NCBI GenBank assembly: GCA_019449415.1
Contig: JAGRPP010000023.1
Span: 186,001-250,000 of the forward strand
Origin: Geothrix sp.
GTDB taxonomy: Bacteria > Acidobacteriota > Holophagae > Holophagales > Holophagaceae
Direction: 5' to 3'
Length of the DNA stretch: 64,000 nucleotides
In this document: positions 8,695 through 17,232 of the stretch, in pieces
Numbering within the stretch: position 1 is the stretch's first letter
How the letters are laid out: every line of letters begins with the position of its first letter
The notes under the pieces: generated by a model
The model's input: the letters and a program-made list of their open reading frames with translations, nothing else
Told to the model about the DNA's origin: nothing
Database searches by the model: none
Position numbers and translations under genes: made by a program

Positions 8695-11478
8695 TCAGGG
8701 CTTTCGGGGAGGTGGGTCCTCCCGGGTGGGCAGAGTGGGTGGCGGGGGTGCGGGCGCTGCTTCGGGGGGACCCTCTTCCACCACCAGGTCGAGGCCTTCG
8801 AGGAAGCTCTTCTTCGCATCGATGTGGATGGGGCGCGAAGGCGCGTTCGTCAGGCCCAGGCGGCGGACCTCCTCGGGCGTAATCCGCAGCACATAGTCGC
8901 CGGGCGGGAGGTCGCGGAATTCAAAGAAGCCATCGTAGGCGCTCCGCTTCGTCTTGAGGGAGACGCCGGCGGGCGTGATGACCTCCAGCTCAAGCCCCGG
9001 CAGCTCCTCGGTCTTGCCGGCCTTGCGGAGCCTGGTGGTGCCGCTCACCTCGCCCATGATCGTGATGGGGTAGTCCACGGTCATGACCTTGCCGGGCCTG
9101 GGGAGGATCCGGTAGGAAGGGAGGGTCGGCCGCATGGAGGCATCCTCCAGGGTGCCTTCGTCCACCTGGAAGGCCAGATCCTGGCTCCTGCCCACATGGG
9201 AGTACAGCGCAACCTTGGGATCGGGCCGTCGTTCCGGCAGTTCGCCCCCGCCCACCTTGAACCGGACATCCTCGAGGGTGCGTTCGCCGGGATCCCGCCG
9301 GCCATTCAAGTTCTCGTCCATGAAGGCGGAAGCCGAGACGGCCCCCATGGACGACATGGCCCGCGCGTCCATGAAGCCCTTGCCCGTCCGCGGCTCGCGT
9401 CCGAAGGAGGCCGACAGCCGCAGGCCGGCGGTGTAGCCCGTGGCCCGGGCGTAGCTGGCATCGACGCCGTAGGCGATGCGGCCGGTCATCTTGGTGACGC
9501 TGGCGTTGATCGTCGTGTCGCGCAGCGATCCGTTGCTCCCCTGCAGGGTCACCCGGTAGAGCATCCCTTCTCCGTGGCGATAGTCTGCGCCCAGGCCCCA
9601 GCTCTGGAACCGCGTCCGGTTCTGCTCCCGGGCGAAGGTCACCGAACCCAGAAGGTTGAGGTTCTCGCCGAAGGAGGAGACGAAGACGCTTCCCTCGGTC
9701 CGGACGGACTCCTGCCCGGCGCGCAGGGAACGGATGCGTGTGAGGATGGGCGAGATGCTGAGCCGGGAAAGGCTGGCCGTGAGCTGGGCGCGATCGCTCT
9801 GAAAGGCGCTGTCGAGAAAGACCTGGCGCTGGTGTTGGAGATAGAGGTTCAGCGGGAAGCGCTTGAAGGGAAGGGGCGTCGAGAAGTCCGCGAAGTCCTC
9901 GGTGCGGATCACTTCGCCGCGCTCCGATACGCCGAGTTTGTAGAAGCCCCGACGGTACTCCGACCGCCTCAGGGTCATGGTGGAGTAGCCGATGCCGGTC
10001 ATCAGGATGCCCTCGGCGGCCAGTCCCTTGGACTCGGTTCCATCCGTCTTCTCGGCCTGGTCCTGGGCTCCGTTCAGCTGCAGGGACAGGAAGGGCAGGA
10101 TCGCCCGGAGGCCCAGCACGCTGTAGTCGTGCGTGCCGGTGGAGACGGCCATGCGGCTGAAGCCCGATTTCACGGAGAACAGGGTGGACAGCCCGTACTC
10201 GGCCTCGGCCAGCAGGGCCGTCCGGTGGGTTGGATCCAGCAGGACGGGCTGGGCACTCGGATCGAGGCTCACTAGGGGATAGGTAAGGTACGAGGCCCGC
10301 GGCCGCCAGCCCGCCGCGCGGTAGTAGAAGGTCCCCGGTGGCGGCTGCTCCTGCGCGATGTCCAGGCGGTAGTTCCGTTCCGTGCGCTGGCCGAGCGGGC
10401 CGTGGAAGACCAGCCGGAACTGGTTCAACCCGAACCGCATCGGCACATCCATGAACTCGTACTGGCCATCGGCCCGGGACCTCTGGAAGGAAACGAGGCT
10501 GCCGTTCTGGTACAGCTCCACGGTCCAGCCTTCAGGCAGGGGCCCCCGGAAGGTCCGGGCGGCGAAGGTGGCGCGGTACGAGGTGGGGTAGTTGTCCACG
10601 AGCACCCCGCGCCCGGAGGGCAGGGAGCCGGCCAGTTCCAGCGAAGGGGTGGGGATGTCCACCAGGGCCACATGCCTGGCGTGGAGGGGCCCCAGCAGGC
10701 CGCCCGACGGGTCGTCCCGGGACAGCGTCCCGCGGCTCGAATTGAAGGAGCCGTTCGCGTCCCGCGTGAGGTAGATTTCGGAACTCATCCAGAGCAGATC
10801 GCCGCCGGTCATGACGGCACCCTGGACCGGCGCACCGGACCCCCGCTGCGCCGTCCGCCAGGAGGCGCTGAGATCCACCATGGGAACATCGATGAAGGCA
10901 TAGGGCGACGGATAGCGCGGCGCCTGGCTGGCCGGATCGGCATCCGGCGCGAAGCCGAGCTTGCCGCCGTACCGCTTGTCACGGTCCCAGGCGGCCTGGA
11001 TCGGCAGGCGTTCCTTGGCCTTGATCTGGATGGCCGAGGCCCGCAGGTCGATTTCGAGTTCCAGGGGGAACCAGGTCTGGAAGAGGCGGGCGTCCACATA
11101 GAGGTCGGACTTGAAGGCGCGCACCTGCGTCGCCTCGAAGGTCATGCGGCGGCCCTCCACCTCCACCGTCCGGCCCGCGAGATCCAGCGCGAAGCGCCGC
11201 CTGGGCGAGATGAAGAAGCCGGAGGCCTGCCCTTTCGCACCTTGGACGGTGATGCCGAGGGAAAGCAGCCGCGACAGTTCCCCCAGGGGGACGAGAGGGG
11301 CCGGCCGGGCCGGAAAGGCTAGGAGGCCGTCGCCCAAGGGGGTCCGGTCGAGGTAGGGCTGCAGGATCATGGCGTCGGCCTCGTCCAGGGGGCCGTCTTT
11401 CCGTTCCTGCGCATCCACCAGGGCGGCCGCGAGGAACACCGCCGCGGCCGCCCTGAGGAAACACCGATCTGGAGGCAT
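8695..11478 (-). CDS. Fimbrial usher-like outer membrane protein
   Basis: The 927-residue protein has a signal sequence ending ALVDAQ and is dominated by alternating beta-strand sequence consistent with a large outer-membrane barrel. The region WTVELYQNGSLVSFQR followed by GQYEFMDVPMRFGLNQFRL is typical of usher plug/barrel segments. After the barrel comes an SdrD/calcium-repeat-like segment (FMDENLNGRRDPGERTLEDV). The C-terminal carboxypeptidase-regulatory-like domain contains YDGFFEFRDLPPGDYVLRI. The chaperone gene ends 2 bases upstream. The role is translocation and assembly of the neighbouring subunits at the cell surface. Confidence 0.8.
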   Translation of the reverse strand: MPPDRCFLRAAAAVFLAAALVDAQERKDGPLDEADAMILQPYLDRTPLGDGLLAFPARPAPLVPLGELSRLLSLGITVQGAKGQASGFFISPRRRFALDLAGRTVEVEGRRMTFEATQVRAFKSDLYVDARLFQTWFPLELEIDLRASAIQIKAKERLPIQAAWDRDKRYGGKLGFAPDADPASQAPRYPSPYAFIDVPMVDLSASWRTAQRGSGAPVQGAVMTGGDLLWMSSEIYLTRDANGSFNSSRGTLSRDDPSGGLLGPLHARHVALVDIPTPSLELAGSLPSGRGVLVDNYPTSYRATFAARTFRGPLPEGWTVELYQNGSLVSFQRSRADGQYEFMDVPMRFGLNQFRLVFHGPLGQRTERNYRLDIAQEQPPPGTFYYRAAGWRPRASYLTYPLVSLDPSAQPVLLDPTHRTALLAEAEYGLSTLFSVKSGFSRMAVSTGTHDYSVLGLRAILPFLSLQLNGAQDQAEKTDGTESKGLAAEGILMTGIGYSTMTLRRSEYRRGFYKLGVSERGEVIRTEDFADFSTPLPFKRFPLNLYLQHQRQVFLDSAFQSDRAQLTASLSRLSISPILTRIRSLRAGQESVRTEGSVFVSSFGENLNLLGSVTFAREQNRTRFQSWGLGADYRHGEGMLYRVTLQGSNGSLRDTTINASVTKMTGRIAYGVDASYARATGYTAGLRLSASFGREPRTGKGFMDARAMSSMGAVSASAFMDENLNGRRDPGERTLEDVRFKVGGGELPERRPDPKVALYSHVGRSQDLAFQVDEGTLEDASMRPTLPSYRILPRPGKVMTVDYPITIMGEVSGTTRLRKAGKTEELPGLELEVITPAGVSLKTKRSAYDGFFEFRDLPPGDYVLRITPEEVRRLGLTNAPSRPIHIDAKKSFLEGLDLVVEEGPPEAAPAPPPPTLPTREDPPPRKP

Positions 11479-11480
11479 GT

Positions 11481-12425
11481 TCAGTGGTCGATGTCGAAGG
11501 ATGCCGAGACGGGGGGAAGCTTCATGTCGGTGGCGGTGAAGGTGACCTTGACCCGGGTTCCTTTGAGCCCGCCGTTCTGCCCAAGCTGCATGGGCAGGTG
11601 GACTTCCCGTCGAGCGAGGTTCGCGTAGATGGCGATCGCCTTCAGCTCGCTGATGCGGGCGCCCTTCTTGAACTTGCCGCCGGATTCCACGGTGACGGCA
11701 AACTCGCCGATGACGCTGCGGTTTCCGGTGCGCTCCATGGTGAGGCTCAGGACCGGGAGCGCCTCCGGCACATCCGGTTGCCAGAAACGGAACCCGGTGA
11801 GCGTGATGGCCGCCGTGGTCGGTCCGTGCCGGACGATGATGGGTATGGAGATGCCCACCAGCTGTGTGATGTTGAAGCTCAGCTTCTGTTCAGGGTCCTC
11901 GCCGGAGGGCTTCGGGGGCTCGGCGGTGGGGATGGCCTGGAGCAGCAGGTGGGATCGGTACTCGCCGTCGGGGAGGCCTTCCGGTTTGCGCACCTGGACG
12001 CGGACCGTCTGGGACTCACCGGGGGCGAGATCCACCTGGCGGGGCGAGAAGCGGACCAGATCCGCAGCGGTGATCTCGCCGGGCTTCCGTTCCCGCTCCT
12101 GGATCCTTCCGCCGGGCAGCATGTCCATTTCTTTGAAGCTCACCCGGTACGAGGCGGCCGAGGCTCCGCAGTTCTGCAGCATGATCTCGGCGGAACGCTC
12201 CCGTCCCTCCATTACCACGCGGGTGGGGAAGATGGCGAGATCCCCGGTGCCTCCGGGCCGGGGTACCGGCATGCCTGAGGGGGTTTTGGCGGGCTGCGCC
12301 GGTTGCGCGGCGGGTGGAGACGGCGCGGGCGCCTGGGGAACGACCAATGGGCCGCCGCCGGCGATCGAGGAGATCGCCAGCAGGCAGCCAAGAAGGATGG
12401 GAAGGGTAGATCGGCTCGGCATCAT
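11481..12425 (-). CDS. Periplasmic pilus chaperone (PapD-like)
   Basis: The 314-residue protein has an N-terminal signal helix and then a proline/alanine-rich spacer. An immunoglobulin-like domain follows (LAIFPTRVVMEGRERSAEIMLQN, then VRFSPRQVDLAPGESQTVRVQVRKPEGLPDGEYRSHL), matching the first domain of pilus chaperones. A second beta domain follows up to FTATDMKLPP. It should bind subunits in the periplasm and deliver them to the usher encoded next. A strong hairpin separates it from the upstream subunit gene. No obvious ribosome site precedes the tandem ATG codons. Confidence 0.82.
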   Translation of the reverse strand: MMPSRSTLPILLGCLLAISSIAGGGPLVVPQAPAPSPPAAQPAQPAKTPSGMPVPRPGGTGDLAIFPTRVVMEGRERSAEIMLQNCGASAASYRVSFKEMDMLPGGRIQERERKPGEITAADLVRFSPRQVDLAPGESQTVRVQVRKPEGLPDGEYRSHLLLQAIPTAEPPKPSGEDPEQKLSFNITQLVGISIPIIVRHGPTTAAITLTGFRFWQPDVPEALPVLSLTMERTGNRSVIGEFAVTVESGGKFKKGARISELKAIAIYANLARREVHLPMQLGQNGGLKGTRVKVTFTATDMKLPPVSASFDIDH

Positions 12426-12455
12426 GGCGGTGGGGTGGTTGGCCTTCGGCGCCGA

Positions 12456-12492
12456 CCCGGGGACCGCAAGGTCCGACCTCGCGGTCCCCGGG
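12456..12492 (-). promoter_or_regulatory. Intra-operon hairpin between fimbrial subunit and chaperone genes
   Basis: A perfect 12-bp inverted repeat (CCCGGGGACCGC / GCGGTCCCCGGG) surrounds a 13-base loop that can itself form a 4-bp mini-stem. There is no T-tract, so it is better read as an attenuator or 3' mRNA stabiliser than as a full terminator. It would allow more subunit than chaperone and usher mRNA. Confidence 0.6.
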
Positions 12493-12513
12493 GATTCCTG
12501 ACGCCGCAGAGGC

Positions 12514-13107
12514 TCAGTTGTAGGTGACCTTCACCGTGATGGTTCCGGCGTAGTTGCCGGGGATCGCATCCGAGGGGATGTCCAGCTTGCCGAACACCGA
12601 GAAGTGCTTGGCCGTGGTGCCTTCCTTGGCCGGGAAGTAGAGGCAGGAATCCACGGGCAGGTCGTTCTTCGGGGTGAAGTGGCAGGCCTTCCCATGGGGG
12701 CCGATCAGATCGGTGGCGGTGATGGCGATGCTCACATTGGGATCGCCATCAGAAACGGGTGCGAAGCTCGGGCCGCCGCCGCCGAAGTTGTTGTCCCGCT
12801 GATAGTGGAAGAAGGCTGCGGTCGGCATCTCGGTCTTGTTGTAGAAGCCGCAGTTCACGAGCTTCTTGTCCGTGAGGGATGGGTTGCCGTTGGGCGGCGT
12901 GTTGAAGGTCAGCTCCACGCTGGCGGCCTTTCCGAGCTCATCCAGCACGATGGATCCGAAGTTCAGATCCTGGGTGGACAGGAGCTTGACGGGCGCCATG
13001 ATCTTGGCGAAGGAGTGGGCAGTGGCGGTGTCGCTGTTGCCGATGCCGACGGGATCGAGGGCCAGCAACGGGGATGCGACGAGCGCTAAGGCGATAAGCT
13101 TGCGCAT
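12514..13107 (-). CDS. DUF4402-type fimbrial major subunit candidate
   Basis: The 197-residue secreted protein has signal peptide MRKLIALALVASPLLA. The mature region reads as one DUF4402-like beta domain: LLSTQDLNFGSIVLDELGKAASVEL near the N-terminus and a final strand IPSDAIPGNYAGTITVKVTYN. I chose the ATG at 13107 because GGAGA lies just upstream and the signal peptide begins there; a longer frame to 13191 adds a non-signal leader. It is the first gene of the operon (subunit, chaperone, usher, second DUF4402-like protein), the usual place for the major pilin. Confidence 0.82.
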   Translation of the reverse strand: MRKLIALALVASPLLALDPVGIGNSDTATAHSFAKIMAPVKLLSTQDLNFGSIVLDELGKAASVELTFNTPPNGNPSLTDKKLVNCGFYNKTEMPTAAFFHYQRDNNFGGGGPSFAPVSDGDPNVSIAITATDLIGPHGKACHFTPKNDLPVDSCLYFPAKEGTTAKHFSVFGKLDIPSDAIPGNYAGTITVKVTYN

Positions 13108-13432
13108 GAATTCTCCATATGGGGCTAGCGTCCGGTGGGCGATCGGTTCGACCCTGGCCGGACAATGTTTGGGGAACCCGGATGCCCCCAAGCGGGAGTT
13201 TCCGGGGTGAAACAGGCCACTGGCGGGCGCAGTCCCGGGTTCATGCGGGCGCAGCGGCCTTTAAGGCGTTGCTTTAAGGGTTCCTGATCGGATCGATGCA
13301 GGTGACTGGAACGGATTTAATGTGAGGTCGCGGAGGGGGCCCCGCAAGGCCGGAAAAGGTTAAGATTTGTTAAAAAATCGATGAATCATGATAAAATAAA
13401 TCGTTTTATTTATTTATTTAGATAATCAATGC
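13108..13432. other. Fimbrial operon upstream region with AT-rich island
   Basis: No gene is seen in these ~325 bases. The half next to the subunit gene is GC-rich. The segment around 13355-13430 is strikingly AT-rich for this genome, with runs of TTTATTTATTTA and AAAATAAAT. It lies between the response regulator gene and the fimbrial operon and is the likely promoter and control region of the latter. No confident -35/-10 pair was identified. Confidence 0.5.
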
Positions 13433-13472
13433 CTAGCGCGCTCCCGGCTGCGGCTCCCGGGTTAGGCGCTAG
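13433..13472 (-). terminator. Hairpin after response regulator gene
   Basis: An outer 7-bp stem (CTAGCGC / GCGCTAG) and an inner CCCGG / CCGGG stem form an interrupted hairpin overlapping the response regulator stop codon. On the minus strand it runs into AT-rich DNA rather than a clean T-tract, so it is a probable but imperfect terminator. Confidence 0.5.
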
Positions 13473-14251
13473 CAACAGACGAAACCCACGCCCCATTCCG
13501 TCTTGAAGTGCTGCGGGTGGGCGGGGTCGTCCTCGAGCTTCTCGCGCAGCTTGCACACGAAGACATCCAGGGCCTTCGCGCTGCCGAAGTGGTGCTCGCC
13601 CCAGACCTCTTCGCGGAGCTGCTCCCGCGTGAGCACCTTGCCAGGGTGCCGGAGGAACGCGGCCAACAGGGCGAATTCCCGGGGCGTGAGATCCACCTCC
13701 CGGTCGCCCTTGAAGACTTTCATCGTCAGACATTCCAGACGGAGATCGCCGAGGGACAGGGTGTTCGAGATCTGGGACTGGTGCGCGTACCGTCGCAGCA
13801 CGGCCCTGATCCGCGCCACGAGTACATCCGGGCCGAAGGGCTTCACCAGATAGTCGTCCGCGCCCAGTTCGAGGCCCGACACTTTGTCGGAGTCGTCCCC
13901 CCGTCCCGTGAGGATGAGGATGGCCACCGCCTCGCTCCGCTGCCGCAGCTTCTGGCACAGCTCGAATCCATCCATGCCCGGCAGGCCGATGTCCAGGAGG
14001 GCCACCTGCGTCGGATGGCGCTCGAAGAGCTCGAGAGCCTCTTCGCCGCTGCCGGTTTCGTGGACCTTGAAGCCCGCCTTCTGTAGCGTGATGCGAATGA
14101 ACTTCCGGGCGACGGGATCATCCTCCACCAGCAGGACCGGACAGGTGGGTCCCAGGATTCCGATCCAGCTCGATCCATGCGAATCCCGGGGTGCGCCGAA
14201 GGGAACCTGCGTGGAGGTTGGCTGGGGGGTGCAGGGTGTCCGTTGGTTCAT
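13469..14251 (-). CDS. OmpR-family response regulator
   Basis: The 260-residue protein has a ~35-residue leader, then a receiver domain (VLLVEDDPVARKF, phospho-acceptor Asp in VALLDIGLPGMDGFEL, switch residues in ILTGRGDD and conserved Lys in LVKPFG). A C-terminal winged-helix DNA-binding domain follows (EVDLTPREFALLAAFLRHPGKVLTREQL ... KALDVFVCKLREKL). No histidine kinase gene is adjacent, so it is an orphan in this window. It is transcribed towards the fimbrial operon across the AT-rich gap, and I infer it may control that operon. The N-terminal leader makes the start uncertain. Confidence 0.92.
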   Translation of the reverse strand: MNQRTPCTPQPTSTQVPFGAPRDSHGSSWIGILGPTCPVLLVEDDPVARKFIRITLQKAGFKVHETGSGEEALELFERHPTQVALLDIGLPGMDGFELCQKLRQRSEAVAILILTGRGDDSDKVSGLELGADDYLVKPFGPDVLVARIRAVLRRYAHQSQISNTLSLGDLRLECLTMKVFKGDREVDLTPREFALLAAFLRHPGKVLTREQLREEVWGEHHFGSAKALDVFVCKLREKLEDDPAHPQHFKTEWGVGFVCC

Positions 14252-14386
14252 GGATCCCCGGGGGGGGCGACCGGGACCGAAACGAGCTTGGGCGCCGAGG
14301 GCAAAAAGTAGCAGGTTCTTTTACGATGTTCAAGTTATCAATGTTTATTTTTTACCTAATCACCCTATGCTTGAGCATGTGTTTGG

Positions 14387-15337
14387 ATGGATAAAATGAC
14401 TCTCAGGTGGACTGACTCGGATGCCGGAACCGAGACCCTCCAGGGCCGGATCGAGGCGGGCGCCGCGAGTTCCAAAGCCCGGGATTTCCGGGCCGCCAGC
14501 GAACATTACCTGCGTGCCCTGGAATGGGACCCCTGCCATCCCCAGGCCCTGCGGGGGCTGGCCGATGCCTACCGGGGGCTCCGCGAGGTCGGGCGATGCC
14601 TCGAAACCTGGGATCGCTACCTCGCCCTTCATCCGGGCGATGTCTCCGTCCAGACCCGCGTGGGGGACGCCTGCCGGCGGGCCGGCCACCTGGAGCGGGC
14701 CGCCGCCCACTACCAGGCCGCCCTGCATCACGATCCGCGGGACCGCTACGCCCTCATGGGGCTCGGCGACCTGCACCAGAAGGCGCATCACCCGGAGGAA
14801 GCGCTGGCCTGCTGGGAACAGCTTCTGACCCTCGCCCCGGGCCTGCTGAACATCCGCACCATGGCCGGGAACCTGTGCCGCCGGAAACTGGATTTCCTCC
14901 GGGCGGAGCACCATTTCCGCGAGGCCCTCGCCCTGGATCCCCACAATGCCCATGCGGTCTTCGGGCTGGCGGATGCCCTGCGCGGGCAGGGCCGCTTCGA
15001 GGAGGCGGCGCCCTACTGGGACGAGATCTTGGAGGCCGATCCGGGAAACCGGCAGGTGCTCTGCCGGGCCGGGGATTGCTTCACGCGGTTGGGGCGGTGC
15101 GACAAAGCCGAGGCCCTGTTCCGCCGCGCCCTGGACTCCGGCTACGACCGCTCCGCCCTGCTCGGCCTGGCCAAGGTGCAGCTCCTGCTGGGCGCTCCCG
15201 CCGAGGCCATCCGCTGCTACGGGACCATCCTGGCGCGGAATCCGGAAGACGCGCGCGCCAGTCTGCTCCTGGCGCAGGTGCACGCGGAGGCCGGACATTC
15301 CACCCAATTCCACCAGGGGACGACGGAACCGTCCTGA
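14387..15337 (+). CDS. TPR-repeat protein
   Basis: The 316-residue protein is made of about seven to eight tandem tetratricopeptide repeats, each with the W/L-G-Y/A-A-P spacing (for example HYLRALEWDPCHPQALRGLADAYR and HFREALALDPHNAHAVFGLADALR). No signal peptide or membrane helix is seen, so it is probably cytoplasmic and acts as a protein-interaction scaffold. It is divergent from the response regulator across a ~135-base gap that becomes AT-rich near its start. An internal ATG at 14396 is an alternative start. Confidence 0.85.
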   Translation: MDKMTLRWTDSDAGTETLQGRIEAGAASSKARDFRAASEHYLRALEWDPCHPQALRGLADAYRGLREVGRCLETWDRYLALHPGDVSVQTRVGDACRRAGHLERAAAHYQAALHHDPRDRYALMGLGDLHQKAHHPEEALACWEQLLTLAPGLLNIRTMAGNLCRRKLDFLRAEHHFREALALDPHNAHAVFGLADALRGQGRFEEAAPYWDEILEADPGNRQVLCRAGDCFTRLGRCDKAEALFRRALDSGYDRSALLGLAKVQLLLGAPAEAIRCYGTILARNPEDARASLLLAQVHAEAGHSTQFHQGTTEPS

Positions 15338-15358
15338 AGGCCAGCTTGAACTCCGAAC

Positions 15359-15928
15359 CTAGAGGCCCCGACTGGCGGCGATATCGGTGAGGTGCAGCAG
15401 CTCGTCGACCACCTCCTGACGGGCTGCGTCCTGCCCGTAGCGGGCGGCGACTTCCTTCCGTGCGGCGGCCACATTCCCGCAGGCCTTGCCGCGGGCGATG
15501 AGCTCCCGGCAGGCCTCAGGCATCGGGCCCCAGTGACCGCATTCCACGAAGCGGTCGCTCAGGAAGATGAACTTGGGAATGGCCTCGCCGCCGTTGGTGA
15601 GGAAGCGGATGAACACGCCCGGGTGCTGCTCCCGGCTGATGTAGTGGACCCGGAGGTTGGGCCCGGCCTCGGCCATGCGCTGGAGCACGGGCACATGCCG
15701 GACCACATCCCCGCACCAGTCCTCGGCGATGGCCACGACATGCACAGGGACGGGCAGCGTGGCCAGGAAGCCCGCCGCCGTGGGATCCAGCAGGAGCGCA
15801 CGGCGCTGCGCCTCGATCTCGTGGGCCTGCTCGGTCGATTCGGCCGCGCTCAGCCAGGCGGCGTAATCCTGGCCAGATTCAAACACGGCTTTCCAGTCGA
15901 GGATGGGCAGGGTGGCTGGGCGGGGCAT
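15359..15928 (-). CDS. Thioredoxin-fold protein with single active-site cysteine
   Basis: The 189-residue protein has a thioredoxin-like core with VVAIAEDWCGDVVRHVPVLQRMAEA at the usual active-site position, a central strand HYISREQHPGVFIRFLTNGGEAIPKFIFL with the cis-proline (IPKF), and a helical C-terminus. The usual WCxxC is WCGDV here, so only one cysteine remains. Homologues I recall also keep WCGD. A monothiol or binding role is more likely than disulfide exchange. Confidence 0.85.
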   Translation of the reverse strand: MPRPATLPILDWKAVFESGQDYAAWLSAAESTEQAHEIEAQRRALLLDPTAAGFLATLPVPVHVVAIAEDWCGDVVRHVPVLQRMAEAGPNLRVHYISREQHPGVFIRFLTNGGEAIPKFIFLSDRFVECGHWGPMPEACRELIARGKACGNVAAARKEVAARYGQDAARQEVVDELLHLTDIAASRGL

Positions 15929-16036
15929 GGAACCTCCGGGAGTCGTTTGATGCTGCCATGTCGCCCCTCGTTCCGGGGCGTACCTTTTGGGGCGGCGCGG
16001 AGCGCATCCCGCTGGAGCGTTGGAGGAAAGGGAGCC

Positions 16037-16606
16037 ATGAACGAGACCACCGACCCGACCACTGGCCCGGCCCGATCATCCCTCGAATGGAAGGAACCCC
16101 AGGCCGCCGAACCCCGGTACGAGCTGTGGGCCGGTGAGGACCTGCTGGCGACCCTGTCCTTCGGATCGCCGTGCCGGACCCTCGGAACCGTCGAAACCCA
16201 GGAGGGCCGATGGACCTTCCAGCAGGCCGGTTTCCTCCGCCCCTCGATTCTCGTCCGTGAGGAGGAATCCGATCTGGACCTTGCCGTGTTCCGTCCAGGT
16301 CTGCTGGGCCATGGCCGCCTCCGGTTCACCAACGGGGTCGTCTTCCAGTGGCGGCACGAGGGCCTGGGCTCGGCCACCTGGTCCTTTCGCGGCGACGGGG
16401 GGGAGGTGCTGGTCGCCCTCAAGCTGCGCCCCGACGGCGAGGAGGGGCCGGGGCCTCACCGGGTCCAGGCCGAGGTCGAGGTCACGCCCGTGGGCCACTT
16501 CAGCCCCCGGGTGCCCCTGCTGGCTGCCCTGGGCTGGTACCTGATCCTGCTGCACCGGCAGGAGGAGGAGCCGGTCACCGACGGACCCATCGAGTCCGTG
16601 TACTGA
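16037..16606 (+). CDS. Conserved hypothetical protein, tubby/LURP-like beta barrel possible
   Basis: The protein has 189 residues. The ATG at 16037 follows GGAGG and GGGAG and is preferred over a long upstream frame. The sequence is beta-rich (YELWAGEDLLATLSF, GRWTFQQAGF, GRLRFTNGVVFQWRHEG, TWSFRGDGGEVLVALKLRP) and ends in a hydrophobic helix (VPLLAALGWYLILLHRQ). The pattern resembles tubby C-terminal-like or scramblase-related barrels, but this is only an impression. No operon partner. Confidence 0.75.
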   Translation: MNETTDPTTGPARSSLEWKEPQAAEPRYELWAGEDLLATLSFGSPCRTLGTVETQEGRWTFQQAGFLRPSILVREEESDLDLAVFRPGLLGHGRLRFTNGVVFQWRHEGLGSATWSFRGDGGEVLVALKLRPDGEEGPGPHRVQAEVEVTPVGHFSPRVPLLAALGWYLILLHRQEEEPVTDGPIESVY

Positions 16607-16613
16607 GGGCGGC

Positions 16614-17123
16614 TCAATCCAGGGCGATGCGATACACGGCCACCTCGTCGCCCGGCGACCATTCCATGCTCCCCGTGGACCGAAAGGCTAGGGCCTCCAG
16701 CAGGCGGATGGAGGGGGCATTGCCGGGCGAGACGATGGCGAGGACCCCTCGCAGTCGCAGGGTCTCGCGCGCGTAGGCGAGACACGCCGCGGCGGCCTCG
16801 CGGGCATGTCCGCGTCCCCAGAACTCCGGCACGAAGGCGTAGCCCAGGTCCACCTCGGGAAGCGCTTCCCGCCGGATGAGGCCGCACATGCCCATGGGCG
16901 TGCCCGCGCCCCGGTCCTGCACCATCCATAGTCCGTGCCCGTGGGCGGCGTAGCTCGCCAGGGGTCCCTGACGCAGGTAGTCCTCGGCCTGGTCGATCGT
17001 GCGCACACCCTTGTCGGCGATGTGCTCGATGAAGGAGGGTTCATTGAGCAGCCGCAGGATGAAGGGTGCGTCCTCCAGAGTGAAAGGGCGGATGAGCAGG
17101 CGGGGGGTCAGCAGGGGCGTCAT
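16614..17123 (-). CDS. GNAT-family N-acetyltransferase (RimJ/RimL-like)
   Basis: The 169-residue protein starts at the ATG at 17123 (MTPLLTPRLLIRPFTLEDAPFILRLLNEP), the classical opening of RimJ/RimL-type acetyltransferases. The acetyl-CoA site is in VDLGYAFVPEFWGRGHAREAAAACLAYA, followed by VLAIVSPGNAPSIRLLEALAF. It probably transfers acetyl groups to a protein N-terminus or small amine; the acceptor is unknown. It is convergent with the preceding gene (7-base gap). Confidence 0.88.
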   Translation of the reverse strand: MTPLLTPRLLIRPFTLEDAPFILRLLNEPSFIEHIADKGVRTIDQAEDYLRQGPLASYAAHGHGLWMVQDRGAGTPMGMCGLIRREALPEVDLGYAFVPEFWGRGHAREAAAACLAYARETLRLRGVLAIVSPGNAPSIRLLEALAFRSTGSMEWSPGDEVAVYRIALD

Positions 17124-17232
17124 GGTTCCAGGATGGCCCAACCCCCCCGGTCGGATGCCACGCACCCCGGGGTGCCTTCTGTTCTTCCCGCAGCCATGGA
17201 CTAGAGTGGATGTCCTGCCTCAAGGAGTTTCC

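Noticed and set aside
13108-13191. Longer start for the DUF4402 subunit
   Set aside because: The extension puts 28 residues before an obvious signal peptide, and GGAGA precedes the inner ATG at 13107.
13431-13472. Integron attC-like look (GCCTAAC and GCTAGGC ends)
   Set aside because: Too short (about 40 bases), one core does not fit, no integrase or cassette series nearby; better read as a hairpin terminator.
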